Assembly: GCA_031362405.1 (NCBI GenBank)
Contig: JANLSO010000211.1
Location: 1-21,604 of the forward strand
DNA from: JANLSO01 sp031362405
GTDB taxonomy: Bacteria; Actinomycetota; Thermoleophilia; Miltoncostaeales; Miltoncostaeaceae
Direction of reading: 5' to 3'
DNA: 21,604 nt
Every line of letters begins with the position of its first letter. Within the stretch, counting starts at the first letter, position 1. Positions 16,246 to 21,604 of this stretch are shown here, in pieces. A program made the position numbers and the translations under genes. The notes beneath the pieces are model-generated. The model searched no databases and had not been told where the DNA came from. It saw only the letters and a list, made by a program, of their open reading frames with translations.

Positions 16246-17012
16246 TCACCGCATCTCTTGGCGCAGGCACTCGACCGGGCCCGGCAGGGGCACTAGCATC
16301 GCTCCCGATGCCGATCGCGACCGATGCCGATCACATTCTCGTCGTCGAGGACGAGGCGAACATCGCCTCGTTCGCGCGCATGTACCTCGAGGCGGCCGGC
16401 TTTCGTGTGAGCGTCGCGACGCGCGGCGACGACGGGCTTCGGATGGCCATCGAGGACCGGCCCGATCTGGTGCTGCTCGACCTGATGCTGCCGGGCATGG
16501 ACGGCTACGAGGTCACACGGCGTCTGCGCGCCGAACGGCAGGTCCCGATCATCATGCTCACGGCGCGCGATGACGCCGTCGACAAGGTCGTGGGCCTCGA
16601 GCTGGGGGCCGACGACTACGTCACCAAACCCTTCAACCCGCGTGAACTCGTGGCCCGGGTACGCGCTGTGCTACGCCGTACCGAGGCCACCCCGGGCGAT
16701 ACCGAAGGCCCGCAGGACACCGTCCTTGAGATGGGGCCGTTGCGCGTCGAGGTCGGCGGCCGCGAGGTGTTTGTCGACGAGGAGCAGATCGCCCTGACCC
16801 CCAAGGAGTTCGACCTCCTCGTCACGCTGGTCGAGAGCCGGGGCATCGTGTTAACCCGCGAGCAGCTGCTCGAGCGGGTCTGGGGCTTTACGTTCCTCGG
16901 CGACAGCCGGACGATCGACGTGCACGTTCGCCAACTGCGCCGCAAGCTCGGCGACGCCTGCCCGATTCAGACCGTGTGGGGCACCGGCTACAAGGTCGCG
17001 GGCAAGCGGTGA
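16242..17012 (+). CDS. OmpR-family response regulator
   Basis: This is a transcription factor acting on signals from the kinase encoded next to it. The receiver domain (about 30-148) has the acidic pair E36-D37, phospho-acceptor D80 in LVLLDLMLPGMDG, T107 in IIMLTARDD and K129 in YVTKPFNP. The C-terminal winged helix (about 162-254) has LTPKEFDLLVTLV, LTREQLLERVWG, TIDVHVRQLRRKLG and WGTGYKV. The ATG at 16242 is chosen for AAGGGG 8 nt before it and the ATGA overlap with gene A. It gives an extra 25 or so N-terminal residues; another ATG at 16308 would give the standard length. The kinase gene starts 19 nt after the stop. Confidence 0.94.
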   Translation: MITASLGAGTRPGPAGALASLPMPIATDADHILVVEDEANIASFARMYLEAAGFRVSVATRGDDGLRMAIEDRPDLVLLDLMLPGMDGYEVTRRLRAERQVPIIMLTARDDAVDKVVGLELGADDYVTKPFNPRELVARVRAVLRRTEATPGDTEGPQDTVLEMGPLRVEVGGREVFVDEEQIALTPKEFDLLVTLVESRGIVLTREQLLERVWGFTFLGDSRTIDVHVRQLRRKLGDACPIQTVWGTGYKVAGKR

Positions 17013-17031
17013 TGGTCTTCTCCTCCGACAG

Positions 17032-18513
17032 GTGAGGTCCTCCCGGCCCCGCCCATGGAGGACGCTGCGCGGCCGCCTCGCGTTGGGTGCATTGGCGGGC
17101 CTGATCGCCGCCGGGGCCATCTTTGCGGTCGTGGCATCCAACCTCGTCCGGTCGGAGACCGAGCGGACGACCCGTAGCGAGTTCGATCGGCAGACCCGCG
17201 AGCTCGCGAAACTGATCAGTGATCAGGCCACGAGCGACCTCAAAGAGAACCGAGAATGCCGCATCAGCAGCCCGCAGAACCTCGAAGCGGTGATCGGCGA
17301 GGGGGCGCGCATGTATGCGGTGGGCCTGCCGCTGTGCACCGGCTCAGCCGACCCACGGGGAGGCATACCCGCGACAACCAGCGCGAACGTCAACTACGGG
17401 AAGATCGCGCGCGACGGGATCCAACGACTCGACTTCGTGAACGACGCCGGGACACCGACCGTTGCGACCGCGGCGCCTCTGACCATCGCGGAGGCCACAA
17501 CAGGTGCGCTGATACTCACCCGACCACGGGCTGCGGTCAGCTCAGCGTGGTCGGAGGTGGTCCCACGCCTACTCGTGGCCGCGCTCGCGGGGTTCGTGCC
17601 CGCCCTTCTTCTCACCCTTCTGCTGACCTCGCGCTTTACCCGGCCTCTGAGAGCAATGCAGACGGCGACCCAGCGCGTCGCGGAAGGCGATCTCACCGCG
17701 TCGGTCGACCCTCCGACCACGGTCGAGATGAACCAGCTGGCGACGTCATTCAATGGGATGGTGCGCGATCTGCGCGACCGCGAAGTGGCCTCTCGCCTTT
17801 TCCTCATGAAGATCACGCACGACCTGCGCACGCCGCTGACCGCGATCCGGGGTCACGCGGCGGCGTTGTCGGATGGCGTCGTACCCGAGGAGGCGATACC
17901 GACCTCGCTGGCCGCCATCGAGAGCGAAGCGAGCCGGCTCGAGGAGATGGTGGCCGACCTGCTCGACCTGGCACGCCTCGATGCGCGTCGCTTTCGACTC
18001 GACATGGCTGAGGTCGACCCCGTCGAACACCTCGAGCAGGCATTCACCGCCCACTCTGCCGAGGCCGCCCAGCGCGAGATCACCTACTCGAGCCAGATCG
18101 GCACCCTGCCACCGATCACCACCGACCCGAGCCGGCTGCGTCAGATCGTCGGCAACTTGATCGATAACGCCCTGCGGTGGACCTCCACCGGAGGTGAGGT
18201 CACCGTCATCGCCGCAAGCGCTCCACATGGGGGCATCCGAGTGCAGGTGTGTGATTCCGGCCCCGGCGTGCCTCAGCTCGAGCGTGAAGTGGTGTTCGAG
18301 CCGTTCCGCTCGTCGGAGACCCCAGACGGCCGCACGGGAAGTGGCCTGGGTTTGGCGATCTGCCGACAGCTCGCCCGTGCGATGGGCGGCGACGTACGCG
18401 TCGATGACGGTCCGTCGGGTGGAGCACGATTCACGCTGACGTTGCCGCGTGGCCAGCGGCTGCGCGGGGCCGGAGGGGCCCCCATTTCCCCTCCCGCACC
18501 CTCGATTCATTAG
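17032..18513 (+). CDS. Membrane sensor histidine kinase
   Basis: The 493-residue protein has two transmembrane helices (about 18-38 and 178-200). They enclose an extracytoplasmic sensor of about 140 residues that carries two cysteines, C76 and C102, possibly a disulfide. A HAMP domain follows (about 198-252), then the H-box with H263 in KITHDLRTPLTAIRGH. The ATPase domain has N375 and N379 (GNLIDNALRW), D408 (CDSGPGV) and GSGLGLAI (436-443). All catalytic motifs are present. The start is GTG at 17032. The sensor has no family that I can name; being outside the membrane it could detect the secreted proteins encoded around it, which is inference. Confidence 0.93.
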   Translation: MRSSRPRPWRTLRGRLALGALAGLIAAGAIFAVVASNLVRSETERTTRSEFDRQTRELAKLISDQATSDLKENRECRISSPQNLEAVIGEGARMYAVGLPLCTGSADPRGGIPATTSANVNYGKIARDGIQRLDFVNDAGTPTVATAAPLTIAEATTGALILTRPRAAVSSAWSEVVPRLLVAALAGFVPALLLTLLLTSRFTRPLRAMQTATQRVAEGDLTASVDPPTTVEMNQLATSFNGMVRDLRDREVASRLFLMKITHDLRTPLTAIRGHAAALSDGVVPEEAIPTSLAAIESEASRLEEMVADLLDLARLDARRFRLDMAEVDPVEHLEQAFTAHSAEAAQREITYSSQIGTLPPITTDPSRLRQIVGNLIDNALRWTSTGGEVTVIAASAPHGGIRVQVCDSGPGVPQLEREVVFEPFRSSETPDGRTGSGLGLAICRQLARAMGGDVRVDDGPSGGARFTLTLPRGQRLRGAGGAPISPPAPSIH

Positions 18514-18694
18514 CGAACAGCACGAGAACCATGAGGGGCGATGGAGCGGCACACAGTTCGCGAACAGGCACCGCGGAAACGCTTACGGCCGTGTGAGTCC
18601 GGCCCTCATGAGTGGGGGTGAACATACCCACATCAACACTGACGGAGAGGGCCACGATGGCCCCTTCGCACCTTCTCGAAGGAGTCCGACCCGG

Positions 18695-19174
18695 ATGCGA
18701 CGGCTGGCCGTCATTCTCACGATCCTCGCGCTGTTGGCACCGATCGCCCTCTCACAGACCGACCCGACGGGTCGGCTCGAGGCGTCGGGGCATGGCCGGA
18801 TTGTGGTGCGCGGCGAGATGGTCGCCTTCGGACTGCTCTCTGAACCCTCTCGGCTCGTCGTCACCGATTTCGACGGTGACGCACGCGTCTTCGTGGCCGG
18901 AAAGTCGGTCACGCTGCTCGCGCGCCCGGGAAAGCCCCGCGCGCCACATCGCGTGGTGCTCAACGGCGCCAAGGGTCGCTTCCTCGTGACGGGATCATCC
19001 GTGCGCGTTCACGTGCGCTCTCGTCAACTCAGCCTGTCACTGGCCGGCGTCGCCCAAACCGTCTTCACCGGGCGTGGCACGTACAAGCTGGACGACGGCG
19101 ACCCGCAGGAATGGGGATCAGAGACAGCAGTGCAAGTCGGCCCTTCGGAGGTCACCCCCGAAGGAGACAATTGA
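18695..19174 (+). CDS. Secreted protein B, paralog of protein A
   Basis: The 159-residue product has a signal peptide (MRRLAVILTILALLAPIALS, cleavage near 20-21), then a module of about 120 residues. Motifs, in the same order as in protein A, are SGHGRIVVRG (31-40), MVAFGLL (42-48), VVTDFDGDARVFVAGKSVT (55-73), KGRFLVTGS (93-101), RSRQLSLS (108-115), GRGTYKLDD (126-134) and EWGS (139-142). Conserved G, D and aromatic positions suggest one shared beta fold. No membrane anchor and no catalytic motif were seen. The ATG at 18695 follows AAGGAG by 10 nt; longer readings in the frame begin inside the kinase gene. The 181-nt gap after the kinase may hold a separate promoter. The stop and the start of gene C overlap as TGATG. 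Confidence 0.75.
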   Translation: MRRLAVILTILALLAPIALSQTDPTGRLEASGHGRIVVRGEMVAFGLLSEPSRLVVTDFDGDARVFVAGKSVTLLARPGKPRAPHRVVLNGAKGRFLVTGSSVRVHVRSRQLSLSLAGVAQTVFTGRGTYKLDDGDPQEWGSETAVQVGPSEVTPEGDN

Positions 19175-20073
19175 TGCGAAAGACTGCTCTCGCCGCGGCG
19201 GCATGCGTCGTCGTTGCTATGCCGATGGTGGCGAACGCCACGACGGCCCCCGGTGAGGATCCCGCCAAGCCCGGCGAGATCACCACCGAAAAGGCCCTCG
19301 CGATTCGAGGCCAAGGCCAGGCCGTCTACACCGGTAGCGGTGGCGTGACGATCACCAACGCACGCGCCGTGCGGGTCGTTGACCTGTCTGCGGCGAAGGA
19401 TCTGTCGATCAGCACAGGTGCCTACGGACGCACGCGCCAGAGGCCCTCTGATGGTGGGTACGGCTTCTTCAAGGTCTCGACCCTCACCCTGAACGGCTCC
19501 GACTTCCGCGTGCGCGTCAACGGCAAACTGAAGGTCGATGTCGACCCCACCACTGAGCACATTGCCCAGGGCATCGCGCGGACGCGGGGCAACGGGTACA
19601 CCGTTCTGAAGGCCGGCCGGGCCGCGAGCTTCCGCTGGGCCACGCGGGTTGTGCTCGGTAGCGGACCTCTCGCCGTCGACCTCGTCGGTCGTAACGCCGT
19701 CTGGCGCCTGAACGGCCCCGCGAACGGCACAACCGACATGACGATGTCGGGCACGCTGCGGATCCTCGACCGAACCACGGTCAAGGACCTCTCGGTCGTC
19801 GTCCCGGCCGGCACGACCTCGTCGGTCGATCCTAAGGACGGGGCCACCGTTTACACCGGCCTGAAGAATGCCAAGGTCGCGATCACCGGCTCTGGCTACC
19901 GGTTCCAGGCGTTCTCACGGAACCTGCGCGGCACCTTCACCCCCGTCGCGGGCACCCTCGCCCGCAGCAACGTTCGCGGAGCAGGACGCCTGAGCGTCGG
20001 CCCGGCCGACGGCCGCCTCGACAACCTGCGCGTCCCCGGCGGCCGCTACACCCGTGTGGTGCTGCAGCCCTAA
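19174..20073 (+). CDS. Secreted protein C with two diverged modules
   Basis: The 299-residue product has a signal peptide ending VANA near 22, then a beta-rich body with no named family. It appears to contain the A/B module twice in diverged form. Copy 1 (about 44-145) has RGQGQAVYTG, RVVDLSAAKDLSI, LNGSDFRVRVNGKLKVDV and RGNGYTVL. Copy 2 (about 178-275) has MSGTLRILDRTTVKDLSVVV, ITGSGYRFQAFSRNLRGTF and RGAGRLSV. Compare ITGSGYRF here with LISGSRLQL in A and LVTGSSVRV in B. The start is fixed by GAAGGAG 7 nt before an ATG that overlaps the gene B stop. The gene is followed by a hairpin at 20107-20134. Repeat boundaries are by eye. Confidence 0.72.
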   Translation: MRKTALAAAACVVVAMPMVANATTAPGEDPAKPGEITTEKALAIRGQGQAVYTGSGGVTITNARAVRVVDLSAAKDLSISTGAYGRTRQRPSDGGYGFFKVSTLTLNGSDFRVRVNGKLKVDVDPTTEHIAQGIARTRGNGYTVLKAGRAASFRWATRVVLGSGPLAVDLVGRNAVWRLNGPANGTTDMTMSGTLRILDRTTVKDLSVVVPAGTTSSVDPKDGATVYTGLKNAKVAITGSGYRFQAFSRNLRGTFTPVAGTLARSNVRGAGRLSVGPADGRLDNLRVPGGRYTRVVLQP

Positions 20074-20106
20074 GTTGCTACACCCGCATCACCCCCGCAA
20101 CGACTC

Positions 20107-20134
20107 ATGGCCGGCCTACGGATGGGCCGGCCAT
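20107..20134 (+). terminator. Hairpin after the secreted-protein/two-component locus
   Basis: A perfect 10-bp stem (ATGGCCGGCC at 20107-20116 with GGCCGGCCAT at 20125-20134) surrounds an 8-nt loop, 33 nt after the stop of gene C. It is followed by CTCTGTTGGT, a weak T-rich stretch rather than a clean run. The position suits a terminator for the five-gene locus. Confidence 0.6.
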
Positions 20135-20174
20135 CTCTGTTGGTGACCTGTGGCATGGTTGCTCAGTGCGTGCC

Positions 20175-20422
20175 ATGATCACCGCACGGGTGTCACTCTC
20201 GTCGTTGGCAAGCAGGGCCGCGTGGTTATTCCGGCGGAGGTCCGTGCGGCGCTCGGGCTCGCCACCGGGGACCGGCTACATGTGCAGGTGACGGGGCGGC
20301 GACTCGTGCTCTAGCCGCCCGAGGACGCCATCGCCGAGTTGCGCGGCCTGGGGTCTGAGGTATCGCACGCGCTCGTCGATGAGTTGCCTGCCGAGCGTCG
20401 CATCGCCGCAACCGCGCAGTGA
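20175..20422 (+). pseudogene. Decayed AbrB-family antitoxin
   Basis: The frame at 20186-20311 reads VTLVVGKQGRVVIPAEVR then AALGLATGDRL and VTGRRLVL, a clear AbrB/SpoVT DNA-binding antitoxin. It ends at an in-frame TAG at 20312-20314. The same frame then continues with PPEDAIAELRGL and VDELPAERR, the normal tail of VapB-type AbrB antitoxins, to a TGA at 20420-20422. At the start, the natural ATG at 20175 (MITARV) is out of frame by an indel near 20190-20194. In-frame alternatives (GTG 20150, TTG 20159) add unconvincing residues. The ancestral stop overlapped the toxin start as GTGA. Two lesions make loss of function likely; readthrough is possible but not supported. Confidence 0.75.
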
Positions 20423-20804
20423 CCGTCCTCGGTGCTCGGCCGTCTTGGCGCTTGTCCACAACGAGCCTGGCCCGGACGTCGTGGCGGCAGCTCTTGGCTC
20501 CGCCTGCCTCGGGGCCGCGAACCTGGCTGAGGTCGTCGGCAAGCTGGTCGATGCCGGCGTCGAGGGCGACCGCGTGCGGGAACTGCTGGCCGCCGCAGGC
20601 GTCACCATCGAGCCGGTCCTCGAGGAGGACGCCGAGCTCGCCGGCGCACTGCGCGCGCGCTCGAAGGCGGCCGGTCTTTGTCGCTCGGCGATCGGTGCTG
20701 CCTTGCACTCGCGGTGAGCAGCAACCCCCCAGAGGTGATGACCGCAGATCGCGCGTGGGCCGAGCTCGATCTTCCGGTTCGGATCCGCCTGATCCGCGAG
20801 CGAG
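20419..20804 (+). pseudogene. Decayed PIN-domain toxin (VapC-type)
   Basis: This PIN toxin is split over three frames. It starts GTG at 20419 with VTVLGA, where the usual LDAS has its catalytic Asp changed to Gly (GGT at 20431). A 1-nt deletion before 20436 shifts it to SAVLALVHNEPG then GSACLGAANLAEVVGKLVD (with the catalytic Glu) and GALRARSKAAGL. An indel near 20678-20680 shifts it again to SLGDRCCLALAV (with the third catalytic Asp), then TADRAWAELDLPVRIRLIRE. No proper stop follows in that frame before the convergent vapC gene. Three independent lesions plus loss of a catalytic residue show it is inactive. It belongs with the AbrB remnant just upstream. Confidence 0.78.
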
Positions 20805-21203
20805 TTACACCGCGAGCAGCTCGATCCGGGCGCGATGTCCGGGCGCGCGCGCCAGACGTGCATCGCAGGCCACAAGAGGGGCGTCGAGGGCTTCGGCGAG
20901 CGCGACATAAGCAGCGTCGTACGCGGTCAGGTTCGCGCGTGGCTCCCAGACGCGGGGCAGCAGCAGCTCATGGTCGTGGGCGACGAGGTTGAGATCGGCC
21001 AGACGGTGCAACGCGACGCTCCCTCGATGTGCAGTGATCGCGGCGTTTGCAACAAGGCGACGAAGTCCCTGGGCAACCTCCAACAGGAGCAGGTGCGGGG
21101 CGTGTAGAGAGGGCTCCTCTGCCGAGAAACGACGATCCAGCGCCTGCCGAATCGTTGAGGGTCGCAGCATCTCGATCACCACCGACGCATCGAGAACGAT
21201 CAC
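20805..21203 (-). CDS. vapC: VapC-type PIN-domain ribonuclease toxin
   Basis: The 132-residue toxin is an intact PIN endoribonuclease. Acidic residues sit in VLDASVVIEML (first Asp, with a further Glu), LLLLEVAQGLRRL (catalytic Glu), and LTAYDAAYVALAEALDAPLVACDARLA (two Asp). The GTG at 21203 overlaps the antitoxin stop as GTGA, the standard vapBC arrangement; the longer frame to 21287 is antitoxin DNA in another frame. Its target would be an RNA such as tRNA, inferred from the family. It converges with the decayed PIN pseudogene on the other strand, and the two 3' ends meet at about 20805. Confidence 0.9.
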   Translation of the reverse strand: MIVLDASVVIEMLRPSTIRQALDRRFSAEEPSLHAPHLLLLEVAQGLRRLVANAAITAHRGSVALHRLADLNLVAHDHELLLPRVWEPRANLTAYDAAYVALAEALDAPLVACDARLARAPGHRARIELLAV

Positions 21204-21427
21204 CGCGAATCGCGATCGGCGCGAATGAGTGCCGCTGAGCCTCCCGGTACGTCGAACGGCTCGTCCCGCCGGGTTTGTTCGAACCACTCCCGCACAGTGG
21301 GTTTGGCGAGCGACCGTTCGATCTCTTTCAGCACCAGGTCGGACATCGCCCGCCCCTCCAAGGCCGCCCGCGCCTTCAGGCGTCGATGAAGGTCGTCCGG
21401 CAGGTTCCGGATCTGAAGATTTTTCAT
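21200..21427 (-). CDS. vapB: RHH/FitA-type VapB antitoxin
   Basis: The 75-residue antitoxin begins MKNLQIRNLPDDLHRRLKAR, followed by AALEGRAMSDLVLKEIERSL, the ribbon-helix-helix domain of FitA/VapB-like antitoxins that binds its own promoter. The C-terminal 30 residues (VREWFEQTRRDEPFDVPG) would wrap the toxin. The stop overlaps the vapC start. The promoter should lie in 21428-21500, before the hairpin at 21512-21552. No operator was identified with confidence. Confidence 0.87.
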   Translation of the reverse strand: MKNLQIRNLPDDLHRRLKARAALEGRAMSDLVLKEIERSLAKPTVREWFEQTRRDEPFDVPGGSAALIRADRDSR

Positions 21428-21511
21428 GCGGTCAGGCTGCTCTTCATGAACAGTTCATGCATCACCCCGAGTCGGCGAACGTCCCCGCGAGGCGTACCGG
21501 GGAGGGGAACT

Positions 21512-21552
21512 TTCGTGCACACATCGGTGCCTGGCACCGATATGTGCACGAA
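21512..21552. repeat. Long hairpin, copy 3 of the GGTGYCTGGCACC-core family
   Basis: A 20-bp inverted repeat with one mismatch lies around T21532. The core is GGTGCCTGGCACC, and the arms extend through ATC, one C/A mismatch, and TTCGTGCACA. Copy 2 shares the core plus ATC/GAT and GCACA/TGTGC; they differ at one base in each arm. It lies about 85 nt upstream of vapB. A second, short hairpin follows directly (GCCGCTA at 21553-21559 with TAGCGGC at 21568-21574). After it the window ends without a recognisable gene. Confidence 0.83.
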
Positions 21553-21604
21553 GCCGCTACACCCGGTTAGCGGCGCCTCTCAACCGCCGGCGGAGCGTGC
21601 GTGG

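Noticed and set aside
20312..20314. TAG in the AbrB frame as a recoded or readthrough codon
   Set aside because: The same module has other frameshifts and has lost a catalytic residue, so decay is simpler than recoding.
21553..21604. Integron attC-like site (GTTAG next to hairpins)
   Set aside because: No proper GTTRRRY/RYYYAAC pair, no integrase, and the hairpin is explained by short arms; the window ends before more can be seen.

Overview
The window is a stretch of GC-rich chromosome. The gene content points to an actinobacterium: OpcA with 6-phosphogluconolactonase, AcuC, KtrAB, two-domain NadE, AbrB/PIN and VapBC modules, and many ATGA/GTGA start-stop overlaps. A deep-branching lineage such as Thermoleophilia would fit, but that placement is inference. 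There is no rRNA, tRNA, CRISPR array or transposase gene. Most of the DNA is coding, and most gaps are under 300 nt.

Layout. Positions 1-1652 (+) hold the end of an oxidative pentose-phosphate operon (opcA, cut by the window edge, then pgl). Two perfect hairpins with a shared core lie between pgl and the convergent next block. Positions 1878-5729 (-) read acuC, an HD-domain protein, ktrB, ktrA. Around 5770-6615 a tiny CXXC protein (-) and a DUF1428 protein (+) diverge. At 6687-7706 (-) is a short homoserine dehydrogenase with no ATG, GTG or TTG upstream of its NAD-binding motif. At 7989-8510 (+) is an Abi/HEPN-like gene that seems to have lost its middle. Positions 14999 down to 8611 (-) form one tightly coupled run: nadE, a secreted subtilisin, a LolA-like envelope protein, an ABC exporter ATPase and permease, and a YciI-like protein. 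A zinc-ribbon protein (15133-15513, +) diverges from nadE.

The most interesting region is 15682-20073 (+). An OmpR-type response regulator and its histidine kinase are embedded among three predicted secreted proteins that I do not recognise. The first two are clear paralogs, and the third seems to carry two diverged copies of the same module. The first secreted gene overlaps the regulator by ATGA, and the second and third overlap by TGATG. A hairpin at 20107-20134 follows the last gene. This looks like a two-component system dedicated to a family of small secreted beta-rich proteins, which could be its targets, its signal partners, or both.

The right end (20175-21604) is an accessory patch. 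A decayed AbrB/PIN toxin-antitoxin pair carries several independent lesions. It faces an intact RHH-antitoxin/PIN-toxin pair on the other strand. A third copy of the shared-core hairpin lies beyond it. All functional calls come from reading motifs by eye; no database search was run.
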